Part shown: piece after piece, positions 36,577 through 48,556 of the stretch
How positions within the stretch are numbered: position 1 is the first letter of the stretch
Layout of the letters: every line of letters starts with the position of its first letter
Origin: Apostichopus japonicus
Taxonomy: Eukaryota; Echinodermata; Holothuroidea; Aspidochirotida; Stichopodidae
DNA: 64,000 nt
Reading direction: 5' to 3'
Assembly (NCBI RefSeq): GCF_037975245.1
Contig: NC_092571.1
Span: 248,001-312,000, forward strand
Translations under genes and position numbers: made by a program
Notes under the pieces: generated by a model
Seen by the model: the letters and a program-made list of their open reading frames with translations, nothing else
Told to the model about the DNA's origin: nothing
Databases searched by the model: none

Positions 36577-37440
36577 ATCTGGTACGGTCTCTGGAACTTT
36601 AAGTATTAGAAACGAACGAAGATTTATATCAACTGCTGTCGTGGCGCGGTTGGTTGCTCTGTACCTCGAGAGCGTGACGTATTTTGGATCGCGGGCTCGA
36701 GACCAGGTGGGGGCAGTTTGCTTTTGCCGCGATCTTATACGGCCCCTGGAACTTTAAGTATTAGAAACGAACATAGATTTATATCAACTGCTGTCGTGGC
36801 GCGGTTGGTTGCTCTGTACCTCGAGAGCGTGACGTATTTTGTATCGCGGGCTCGAGACCAGGTGGGGGCAGTTTGTTTTTGCCGCGATCTTATACGGCCC
36901 CTGGAACTTTAAGTATTAGAAACGAACATAGATTTATATCAACTGCTGTCGTGGCGCGGTTGGTTGTGCTCTGTACCTCGAGAGCGTGACGTGTTTTGGA
37001 TCGCGGGCTCGAGACCAGGTGGGGGAAGTTTGCTTTTGCCGCGATCTCATACGGTCTCTGGGAACTTTAAGTATTAGAAACGAACATAGATTTATATCAA
37101 CTGCTGTCGTGGCGCGGTTGGTTGCTCTGTACCTCGAGAGCGTGACGTATTTTGGATCGCGGGCTCGAGACCAGGTGGGGGCAGTTTGCTTTTGCCGGGT
37201 TCTTATACGGTCTCTGGGAACTTTAAGTATTAGAAACGAACATAGATTTATATCAACTGCTGTCGTGGCGCGGTTGGTTGCTCTGTACCTCGAGAGCGTG
37301 ACGTATTTTGGATCGCGGGCTCGAGACCAGGTGGGGGCAGTTTGCTTTTGCCGCGATCTCATACGGTCTCTGGGAACTTTAAGTATTAGAAACGAACATA
37401 GATTTATATCAACTGCTGTCGTGGCGCGGTTGGTTGCTCT
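36577..37440 (+). repeat. 155-bp GGCCCCTGG series between leader blocks 3 and 4
   Basis: Units here carry GAACGAAG, GGCCCCTGG, CGTATTTTGTATCG with TTTGTTTTTGCC, and CGTGTTTTGG, as at 25.0-25.5 and 33.8-34.2 kb. One unit at about 36,961 has the dialect B GT insertion in an otherwise dialect A neighbourhood. Confidence 0.82.
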
Positions 37441-38940
37441 GTAACTCGAGAGCGTGACGTATTTTGGATCGCGGGCTCGAGACCAGGTGGGGGCAGTTCG
37501 CTTTTGCCGCGATCTTGTACGGTCTCTGGAACTTTAAGTATTAGAAACGAACATAGATTTATATCAACTGCTGTCGTGGCGCGGTTGGTTGCTCTGTACC
37601 TCGAGAGCGTGACGATTTTTGGATCGCGGGCTCGAGACCAGGTGGGGGCAGTTTGCTTTTGCCGCGATCTCGTACGGTCTCTCGGAACTTTAAGTATTAG
37701 AAACGAACATAGATTTATATCAACTGCTGTCGTGACGCGGTTGGTTGCTCTGTACCTCGAGAGCGTGACGATTTTTGGATCGCGGGCTCGAGACCAGGTG
37801 GGGGCAGTTTGCTTTTGCCGCGATCTCGTACGGTCTCTGGGAACTTTAAGTATTAGAAACGAACATAGATTTATATCAACTGCTGTCGTGGCGCGGTTGG
37901 TTGCTCTGTACCTCGAGAGCGTGACGTACTTTGGATCGCGGGCTCGAGGGGCAGGTGATGGAAGTTTGCTTTTGCCGCGATCTCGTACGGTCTCTGGGAA
38001 CTTTAAGTATTAGAAACGAACATAGATTTATATCAACTGCTGTCGTGGCGCGGTTGGTTGTTCTGTACCTCGAGAGCGTGACGTATTTTGGATCGCGGGC
38101 TCGAGACCAGGTGGGGGAAGTTTGCTTTTGCCGCGATCTCGTACGGTCTCTGGGAACTTTAAGTATTAGAAACGAACATAGATTTATATCAACTGCTGTC
38201 GTGGCGCGGTTGGTTTCTCTGTACCTCGAGAGCGTGACGTTCTTTCGATCGCGGGCTCGAGACCAGGTGGGGGAAGTTTGCTTTTGCAGCGATCTGGTAC
38301 GGTCTCTTGGAACTTTAAGTATTAGAAACGAACATAGATTTATATCAACTGCTGTCGTGGCGCGGTTGGTTGCTCTGTACCTCGAGAGCGTAACGATTTT
38401 TGGATCGCGGGCTCGAGACCAGGTGGGGGAAGTTTGCTTTTGCCGCGATCTCATACGGTCTCTGGGAACTTTAAGTATTAGAAACGAACATAGATTTATA
38501 TCAACTGCTGTCGTGGCGCGGTTGGTTGCTCTGTACCTCGAGAGCGTGACGTACTTTCGATCGCGGACTCGAGACCAGGTGGGGGAAGTTTGCTTTTGCC
38601 GCGATCTTATACGGTCTCTGGGAACTTTAAGTATTAGAAACGAACATAGATTTATATCAACTGCTGTCGTGGCGCGGTTGGTTGCTCTGTACCTCGAGAG
38701 CGTGACGTATTTTGGATCGCGGGCTCGAGACCAGGTGGGGGCAGTTTGCTTTTGCCGCGATCTAATACGGTCTCTGGGAACTTTAAGTATTAGAAACGAA
38801 CATAGATTTATATCAACTGCTGTCGTGGCGCGGTTGGTTGCTCTGTACCTAGAGAGCGTGACGTATTTTGGATCGCGGGCTCGAGACCAGGCCAGTGCAG
38901 TTTGCTTTTGCCGCGATCTAATACGGTCTCTGGAACTTTA
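37441..38940 (+). repeat. Leader block copy 4, joins dialect B domain 2
   Basis: It starts with the GTAACTCGAG unit and has one monomer fewer than copies 2 and 3 before the GGGCAGGTGATGG unit (502 against 658 bp). Bases 37,931-38,941 match 432-1,442 at an offset of 37,499. Downstream the offset becomes 37,184, a loss of two dialect B monomers relative to copy 1, and then stays in register to about 40,190. Confidence 0.87.
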
Positions 38941-39306
38941 AGTATTAGAAACGAACATAGATTTATATCAACTGCTGTCGTGGCGCGGTTGGTTGTGCTC
39001 TGTACCTCGAGAGCGTGACGTATTTTGGATCGCGGGCTCGAGACCAGGTGGGGGCAGTTTGCTTTTGCCGCGATCTTTTACGATCTCTGGAACTTTAAGT
39101 ATTAGAAACGAACATAGATTTATATCAACTGCTGTCGTGGCGCGGTTGGTTGTGCTCTGTACCTCGAGAGCGTGACGTATTTTGGATCGCGGGCTCGAGA
39201 CCAGGTGGGGGCAGTTTGCTTTTGCCGCGATCTTATACGGTCTCTGGAACTTTAAGTATTAGAAACGAACATAGATTTATATCAACTGCTGTCGTGGCGC
39301 GGTTGG

Positions 39307-42300
39307 TTGTGCTCTGTACCTCGAGAGCGTGACGTATTTTGGATCGCGGGCTCGAGACCAGGCCAGCGCAGTTTGCTTTTGCCGCGATCTAATAAGGTCT
39401 CTGGAACTTTAAGTATTAGAAACAAACATAGATTTATATCAACTGCTGTCGTGGCGCGGTTGGTTGCTCTGTACCTCGAGAGCGTGACGTATTTTGGATC
39501 GCGGGATCGAGACCAGGTGGGGGCAGTTTGCTTTTGCCGCGATCTTTTACCATCTCTGGAACTTTAAGTATTAGAAACGAACATAGATTTATATCAACTG
39601 CTGTCGTGGCGCGGTTGGTTGTGCTCTGTACCTCGAGAGCGTGACGTATTTTGGATCGCGGGCTCGAGACCAGGTGGGGGCAGTTTGCTTTTGCCGCGAT
39701 CTTTTACCATCTCTGGAACTTTAAGTATTAGAAACGAACATAGATTTATATCAACTGCTGTCGTGGCGCGGTTGGTTGTGCTCTGTACCTCGAGAGCGTG
39801 ACGTATTTTGGATCGCAGGCTCGAGACCAGGTGGGGGCAGTTTGCTTTTGCCGCGATCTCATACGGTCTCTGGAACTTTAAGTATTAGAAACGAACATAG
39901 ATTGATATCAACTGCTGTCGTGGCACTGTTGGTTGTGCTCTGTACCTCGAGAGCGTGACTTATTTTGGATCGCGGGCTCGAGACCAGGCCAGCGCAGTTT
40001 GCTTTTGCCGCGATCTTATACGGTCTCTGGAACTTTAAGTTCTAGAAACGAACATAGATTTATATCAACTGCTGTCGTGGCGCGGTTGGTTGCTCTGTAC
40101 CTCGAGAGCGTGACGTATTTTGGATCGCGGGCTCGAGACCAGGTGGGGGCAGTTTGCTTTTGCCGCGATCTAATACGGTCTCTGGAACTTTAAGTATTAG
40201 AAACGAACATAGATTTATATCAACTGCTGTCGTGGCGCGGTTGGTTGTGCTCTGTACCTCGAGAGCGTGACGTATTTTGGATCGCGGGCTCGAGACCAGG
40301 TGGGGGCAGTTTGCTTTTGCCGCGATCTCATACGGTCTCTGGAACTTTAAGTATTAGAAACGAACATAGATTTATATCAACTGCTGTCGTGGCGCGGTTG
40401 GTTGTGCTCTGTACCTCGAGAGCGTGACGTATTTTGGATCGCGGGCTCGAGACCAGGTGGGGGCAGTTTGGTTTTGCCGCGATCTTTTACGATCTCTGGA
40501 ACTTTAAGTATTAGAAACGAACATAGATTTATATCAACTGCTGTCGTGGCGCGGTTGGTTGTGCTCTGTACCTCGAGAGCGTGACGTATTTTGGATCGCG
40601 GGCTCGAGACCAGGTGGGGGCAGTTTGGTTTTGCCGCGATCTCATACGGTCTCTGGAACTTTAAGTATTAGAAACGAACATAGATTTATATCAACTGCTG
40701 TCGTGGCGCGGTTGGTTGTGCTCTGTACCTCGAGAGCGTGACGTATTTTGGATCGCGGGCTCGAGACCAGGCCAGCGCAGTTTGCTTTTGCCGCGATCTA
40801 ATAAGGTCTCTGGAACTTTAAGTATTAGAAACAAACATAGATTTATATCAACTGCTGTCGTGGCGCGGTTGGTTGCTCTGTACCTCGAGAGCGTGACGTA
40901 TTTTGGATCGCGGGATCGAGACCAGGCCAGCGCAGTTTGCTTTTGCCGCGATCTTTTACCATCTCTGGAACTTTAAGTATTAGAAACGAACATAGATTTA
41001 TATCAACTGCTGTCGTGGCGCGGTTGGTTGTGCTCTGTACCTCGAGAGCGTGACGTATTTTGGATCGCGGGCTCGAGACCAGGTGGGGGCAGTTTGCTTT
41101 TGCCGCGATCTTTTACCATCTCTGGAACTTTAAGTATTAGAAACGAACATAGATTTATATCAACTGCTGTCGTGGCGCGGTTGGTTGTGCTCTGTACCTC
41201 GAGAGCGTGACGTATTTTGGATCGCAGGCTCGAGACCAGGTGGGGGCAGTTTGCTTTTGCCGCGATCTCATACGGTCTCTGGAACTTTAACTATTAGAAA
41301 CGAACATAGATTGATATCAACTGCTGTCGTGGCACTGTTGGTTGTGCTCTGTACCTCGAGAGCGTGACTTATTTTGGATCGCGGGCTCGAGACCAGGCCA
41401 GCGCAGGTTGCTTTTGCCGCGATCTTATACGGTCTCTGGAACTTTAAGTTCTAGAAACGAACATAGATTTATATCAACTGCTGTCGTGGCGCGGTTGGTT
41501 GCTCTGTACCTCGAGAGCGTGACGTATTTTGGATCGCGGGCTCGAGACCAGGTGGGGGCAGTTTGCTTTTGCCGCGATCTAATACGGTCTCTGGGAACTT
41601 TAAGTATTAGAAACGAACATAGATTTATATCAACTGCTGTCGTGGCGCGGTTGGTTGTGCTCTGTACCTCGAGAGCGTGACGTATTTTGGATCGCGGGCT
41701 CGAGACCAGGTGGGGGCAGTTTGCTTTTGCCGCCATCTGGTACGGTCTCTGGAACTTTAAGTATTAGAAACGAACATAGATTTATATCAACTGCTGTCGT
41801 GGCGCGGTTGGTTGCTCTGTACCTCGAGAGCGTGACGTATTTTGGATCGCGGGCTCGAGACCAGGTGGGGGCAGTTTGCTTTTGCCGCGATCTGGTACGG
41901 TCTCTGGAACTTTAAGTATTAGAAACGAACATAGATTTATATCAACTGCTGTCGTGGCGCGGTTGGTTGCTCTGTACCTCGAGAGCGTGACGTATTTTGG
42001 ATCGCGGGCTCGAGACCAGGTGGGGCAGTTTGCTTTTGCCGCGATCTTATACGGTCTCTGGGAACTTTAAGTATTAGAAACGAACATAGATTTATATCAA
42101 CTGCTGTCGTGGCGCGGTTGGTTGCTCTGTACCTCGAGAGCGTGACGTATTTTGGATCGCGGGCTCGAGACCAGGTGGGGGCAGTTTGCTTTTGCCGCGA
42201 TCTTATACGGTCTCTGGGAACTTTAAGTATTAGAAACGAACATAGATTTATATCAACTGCTGTCGTGGCGCGGTTGGTTGCTCTGTACCTCGAGAGCGTG

Positions 42301-44149
42301 ACGTATTTTGGATCGCGGGCTCGAGACCAGGTGGGGGCAGTTTGCTTTTGCCGCGATCTTTTACGATCTCTGGAACTTTAAGTATTAGAAACGAACATAG
42401 ATTTATATCAACTGCTGTCGTGGCGCGGTTGGTTGTGCTCTGTACCTCGAGAGCGTGACGTATTTTGGATCGCGGGCTCGAGACCAGGCCAGCGCAGTTT
42501 GCTTTTGCCGCGATCTAATAAGGTCTCTGGAACTTTAAGTATTAGAAACAAACATAGATTTATATCAACTGCTGTCGTGGCGCGGTTGGTTGCTCTGTAC
42601 CTCGAGAGCGTGACGTATTTTGGATCGCGGGATCGAGACCAGGTGGGGGCAGTTTGCTTTTGCCGCGATCTTTTACCATCTCTGGAACTTGAAGTATTAG
42701 AAACGAACATAGATTTATATCAACTGCTGTCGTGGCGCGGTTGGTTGTGCTCTGTACCTCGAGAGCGTGACGTATTTTGGATCGCGGGCTCGAGACCAGG
42801 TGGGGGCAGTTTGCTTTTGCCGCGATCTTTTACCATCTCTGGAACTTTAAGTATTAGAAACGAACATAGATTTATATCAACTGCTGTCGTGGCGCGGTTG
42901 GTTGTGCTCTGTACCTCGAGAGCGTGACGTATTTTGGATCGCGGGCTCGAGACCAGGTGGGGGCAGTTTGCTTTTGCCGCGATCTCATACGGTCTCTGGA
43001 ACTTTAACTATTAGAAACGAACATAGATTGATATCAACTGCTGTCGTGGCACTGTTGGTTGTGCTCTGTACCTCGAGAGCGTGACTTATTTTGGATCGCG
43101 GGCTCGAGACCAGGCCAGCGCAGTTTGCTTTTGCCGCGATCTTATACGGTCTCTGGAACTTTAAGTTCTAGAAGCGAACATAGATTTATATCAACTGCTG
43201 TCGTGGCGCGGTTGGTTGCTCTGTACCTCGAGAGCGTGACGTATTTTGGATCGCGGGCTCGAGACCAGGTGGGGGCAGTTTGCTTTTGCCGCGATCTAAT
43301 ACGGTCTCTGGGAACTTTAAGTATTAGAAACGAACATAGATTTATATCAACTGCTGTCGTGGCGCGGTTGGTTGTGCTCTGTACCTCGAGAGCGTGACGT
43401 ATTTTGGATCGCGGGCTCGAGACCAGGTGGGGGCAGTTTGCTTTTGCCGCCATCTGGTACGGTCTCTGGAACTTTAAGTATTAGAAACGAACATAGATTT
43501 ATATCAACTGCTGTCGTGGCGCGGTTGGTTGCTCTGTACCTCGAGAGCGTGACGTATTTTGGATCGCGGGCTCGAGACCAGGTGGGGGCAGTTTGCTTTT
43601 GCCGCGATCTGGTACGGTCTCTGGAACTTTAAGTATTAGAAACGAACATAGATTTATATCAACTGCTGTCGTGGCGCGGTTGGTTGCTCTGTACCTCGAG
43701 AGCGTGACGTATTTTGGATCGCGGGCTCGAGACCAGGTGGGGCAGTTTGCTTTTGCCGCGATCTTATACGGTCTCTGGGAACTTTAAGTATTAGAAACGA
43801 ACATAGATTTATATCAACTGCTGTCGTGGCGCGGTTGGTTGCTCTGTACCTCGAGAGCGTGACGTATTTTGGATCGCGGGCTCGAGACCAGGTGGGGGCA
43901 GTTTGCTTTTGCCGCGATCTCATACGGTCTCTGGAACTTTAAGTATTAGAAACGAACATAGATTTATATCAACTGCTGTCGTGGCGCGGTTGGTTGTGCT
44001 CTGTACCTCGAGAGCGTGACGTATTTTGGATCGCGGGCTCGAGACCAGGTGGGGGCAGTTTGCTTTTGCCGCGATCTCGTACGATCTCTGGAACTTTAAG
44101 TATTAGAAACGAACATAGCATTATATCAACTGCTGTCGTGGCGCGGTTG
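39307..44149 (+). repeat. Higher-order repeat with 1,409 and 1,717 bp spacing
   Basis: A block of about six monomers that opens with a CCAGCGCAG, ATCTAATAAGG, AACAAACAT series occurs at 39,307, 40,716 and 42,433. The second and third copies share 1,717 bp of order, from 40,716 to 42,432 and from 42,433 on. The block at 2,123-3,009 is a fourth copy, 37,184 bp upstream of the first. In the third copy TTTAAG has become TTGAAG at 42,690, removing a stop. Confidence 0.85.
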
Positions 44150-46370
44150 GTTGTGCTCTGTACATCGAGAGCGTGACGTATTTTGGATCGCGGGCTCGAA
44201 ACCAGGTGGGGGCAGTTTGCTTTTGCCGCGATCTTATACGGTCTCTGGAACTTTAAGTATTAGAAACGAACATAGATTTATATCAACTGCTGTCGTGGCG
44301 CGGTTGGTTGTGCTCTGTACCTCGAGAGCGTGACGTATTTTGGATCGCGGGCTCGAGACAAGGCCAGTGCAGTTTGCTTTTGCCGCGATCTAATACGATC
44401 TCTGGAACTTTAAGTATTAGAAACAAACATTGATTTATATCAACTGTTGTCGTGGCGCGGTTGGTTGTGCTCTGTACCTCGAGAGCGTGACGTATTTTGG
44501 ATCGCGGGCTCGAGACCAGGTGGGGGCAGTTTGCTTTTGCCGCGATCTTATACGGTCTCTGGAACTTTAAGTATTAGAAACGAACATAGATTTATATCAA
44601 CTGCTGTCGTGGCGCGGTTGGTTGCTCTGTACCTCGAGATCGTGACGTATTTTGGATCGCGGGCTCGAGACCAGGCCAGTGCAGTTTGCTTTTGCCGCGA
44701 TCTAATACGGTCTCTGGAACTTTAAGTATTAGAAACGAACATAGATTTATATCAACTGCTGTCGTGGCGCGGTTGGTTGTGCTCTGTACCTCGAGAGCGT
44801 GACGTATTTTGGATCGCGGGCTCGAGACCAGGTGGGGGCAGTTTGCTTTTGCCGCGATCTTATACGGTCTCTGGAACTTTAAGTATTAGAAACGAACATA
44901 GATTTATATCAACTGCTGTCGTGGCGCGGTTGGTTGTGCTCTGTACCTCGAGAGCGTGACGTATTTTGGATCGCGGGCTCGAGACCAGGTGGGGGCAGTT
45001 TGCTTTTGCCGCGATCTCATACGGTCTCTGGAACTTTAAGTATTAGAAACGAACATAGATTTATATCAACTGCTGTCGTGGCGCGGTTGGTTGTGCTCTG
45101 TACCTCGAGAGCGTGACGTATTTTGGATTGCGGGCTCGAGACCAGGTGGGGGCAGTTTGGTTTTGCCGCGATCTTTTACGATCTCTGGAACTTTAAGTAT
45201 TAGAAACGAACATAGATTTATATCAACTGCTGTCGTGGCGCGGTTGGTTGTGCTCTGTACCTCGAGAGCGTGACGTATTTTGGATCGCGGGCTCGAGACC
45301 AGGTGGGGGCAGTTTGGTTTTGCCGCGATCTCATACGGTCTCTGGAACTTTAAGTATTAGAAACGAACATAGATTTATATCAACTGCTGTCGTGGCGCGG
45401 TTGGTTGTGCTCTGTACCTCGAGAGCGTGACGTATTTTGGATCGCGGGCTCGAGACCAGGCCAGCGCAGTTTGCTTTTGCCGCGATCTTATACGGTCTCT
45501 GGAACTTTAAGTATTAGAAACAAACATAGATTTATATCAACTGCTGTCGTGGCGCGGTTGGTTGCTCTGTACCTCGAGAGCGTGACGTATTTTGGATCGC
45601 GGGATCGAGACCAGGTGGGGGCAGTTTGCTTTTGCCGCGATCTTTTACCATCTCTGGAACTTTAAGTATTAGAAACGAACATAGATTTATATCAACTGCT
45701 GTCGTGGCGCGGTTGGTTGTGCTCTGTACCTCGAGAGCGTGACGTATTTTGGATCGCGGGCTCGAGACCAGGTGGGGGCAGTTTGCTTTTGCCGCGATCT
45801 TTTACCATCTCTGGAACTTTAAGTTCTAGAAACGAACATAGATTTATATCAACTGCTGTCGTGGCGCGGTTGGTTGCTCTGTACCTCGAGAGCGTGACGT
45901 ATTTTGGATCGCGGGCTCGAGACCAGGTGGGGGCAGTTTGCTTTTGCCGCGATCTAATACGGTCTCTGGGAACTTTAAGTATTAGAAACGAACATAGATT
46001 TATATCAACTGCTGTCGTGGCGCGGTTGGTTGTGCTCTGTACCTCGAGAGCGTGACGTATTTTGGATCGCGGGCTCGAGACCAGGTGGGGGCAGTTTGCT
46101 TTTGCCGCCATCTGGTACGGTCTCTGGAACTTTAAGTATTAGAAACGAACATAGATTTATATCAACTGCTGTCGTGGCGCGGTTGGTTGCTCTGTACCTC
46201 GAGAGCGTGACGTATTTTGGATCGCGTGCTCGAGACCAGGTGGGGCAGTTTGCTTTTGCCGCGATCTCATACGGTCTCTGGAACTTTAAGTATTAGAAAC
46301 GAACATAGATTTATATCAACTGCTGTCGTGGCGCGGTTGGTTGCTCTGTACCTCGAGAGCGTGACGTATT
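43994..46370 (+). repeat. Long-range duplicate of 7,284-9,660
   Basis: Monomer order and rare variants match 7,284-9,660 at a constant offset of 36,710 bp, including GACAAGGCCAGTG, AACTGTTGTCG and GATCGCGTGCTCGAG. Visible differences include the core near 44,828 (TGGGGG here, CCAGCG near 8,118) and GATTGCGG near 45,127. A diverged version with two monomers missing lies at 49,002-50,833. Confidence 0.88.
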
Positions 46371-48556
46371 TTGGATCGCGGGCTCGAGACCAGGTGGGGC
46401 AGTTTGCTTTTGCCGCGATCTTATACGGTCTCTGGGAACTTTAAGTATTAGAAACGAACATAGATTTATATCAACTGCTGTCGTGGCGCGGTTGGTTGCT
46501 CTGTACCTCGAGAGCGTGACGTATTTTGGATCGCGGGCTCGAGACCAGGTGGGGGCAGTTTGCTTTTGCCGCGATCTCATACGGTCTCTGGAACTTTAAG
46601 TATTAGAAACGAACATAGATTTATATCAACTGCTGTCGTGGCGCGGTTGGTTGTGCTCTGTACCTCGAGAGCGTGACGTATTTTGGATCGCGGGCTCGAG
46701 ACCAGGTGGGGGCAGTTTGCTCTTGCCGCGATCTCGTACGATCTCTGGAACTTTAAGTATTAGAAACGAACATAGCATTATATCAACTGCTGTCGTGGCG
46801 CGGTTGGTTGTGCTCTGTACCTCGAGAGCGTGACGTATTTTGGATCGCGGGCTCGAAACCAGGTGGGGGCAGTTTGCTTTTGCCGCGATCTTATACGGTC
46901 TCTGGAACTTTAAGTATTAGAAACGAACATAGATTTATATCAACTGCTGTCGTGGCGCGGTTGGTTGTGCTCTGTACCTCGAGAGCGTGACGTATTTTGG
47001 ATCGCGGGCTCGAGACCAGGCCAGTGCAGTTTGCTTTTGCCGCGATCTAATACGATCTCTGGAACTTTAAGTATTAGAAACAAACATTGATTTATATCAA
47101 CTGCTGTCGTGGCGCGGTTGGTTGTGCTCTGTACCTCGAGAGCGTGACGTATTTTGGATCGCGGGCTCGAGACCAGGTGGGGGCAGTTTGCTTTTGCCGC
47201 GATCTTATACGGTCTCTGGAACTTTAAGTATTAGAAACGAACATAGATTTATATCAACTGCTGTCGTGGCGCGGTTGGTTGCTCTGTACCTCGAGATCGT
47301 GACGTATTTTGGATCGCGGGCTCGAGACCAGGCCAGTGCAGTTTGCTTTTGCCGCGATCTAATACGGTCTCTGGAACTTTAAGTATTAGAAACGAACATA
47401 GATTTATATCAACTGCTGTCGTGGCGCGGTTGGTTGTGCTCTGTACCTCGAGAGCGTGACGTATTTTGGATCGCGGGCTCGAGACCAGGTGGGGGCAGTT
47501 TGCTTTTGCCGCGATCTAATACGGTCTCTGGAACTTTAAGTATTAGAAACGAACATAGATTTATATCAACTGCTGTCGTGGCGCGGTTGGTTGTGCTCTG
47601 TACCTCGAGAGCGTGACGTATTTTGGATCGCGGGCTCGAGACCAGGTGGGGGCAGTTTGCTTTTGCCGCGATCTTATACGGTCTCTGGAACTTTAAGTAT
47701 TAGAAACGAACATAGATTTATATCAACTGCTGTCGTGGCGCGGTTGGTTGTGCTCTGTACCTCGAGAGCGTGACGTATTTTGGATCGCGGGCTCGAGACC
47801 AGGTGGGGGCAGTTTGGTTTTGCCGCGATCTTTTACGATCTCTGGAACTTTAAGTATTAGAAACGAACATAGATTTATATCAACTGCTGTCGTGGCGCGG
47901 TTGGTTGTGCTCTGTACCTCGAGAGCGTGACGTATTTTGGATCGCGGGCTCGAGACCAGGTGGGGGCAGTTTGCTTTTGCCGCGATCTTATACGGTCTCT
48001 GGAACTTTAAGTATTAGAAACGAACATAGATTTATATCAACTGCTGTCGTGGCGCGGTTGGTTGTGCTCTGTACCTCGAGAGCGTGACGTATTTTGGATC
48101 GCGGGCTCGAGACCAGGCCAGCGCAGTTTGCTTTTGCCGCGATCTGGTACGGTCTCTGGAACTTTAAGTATTAGAAACAAACATAGATTTATATCAACTG
48201 CTGTCGTGGCGCGGTTGGTTGCTCTGTACCTCGAGAGCGTGACGTATTTTGGATCGCGGGATCGAGACCAGGTGGGGGCAGTTTGCTTTTGCCGCGATCT
48301 TTTACCATCTCTGGAACTTTAAGTATTAGAAACGAACATAGATTTATATCAACTGCTGTCGTGGCGCGGTTGGTTGTGCTCTGTACCTCGAGAGCGTGAC
48401 GTATTTTGGATCGCGGGCTCGAGACCAGGTGGGGGCAGTTTGCTTTTGCCGCGATCTTTTACCATCTCTGGAACTTTAAGTATTAGAAACGAACATAGAT
48501 TTATATCAACTGCTGTCGTGGCGCGGTTGTTTGTGCTCTGTACCTCGAGAGCGTGA
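46311..48556 (+). repeat. Long-range duplicate of 51,944-54,189 (offset 5,633 bp)
   Basis: About fourteen monomers in the same order, with shared rare changes such as TTTGCTCTTGCC near 46,721 and 52,354. Differences are single bases, for example GGATTGCGG near 52,946. The match ends near 48,556 and 54,189, where one copy continues with CTCATACGG and the other with CTAATACGG. Confidence 0.87.

Noticed and set aside
42433-42927. A 164-codon fused frame as a distinct gene
   Set aside because: It exists only because a TAA became GAA at 42,690 in one monomer; the flanks are ordinary dialect B units.
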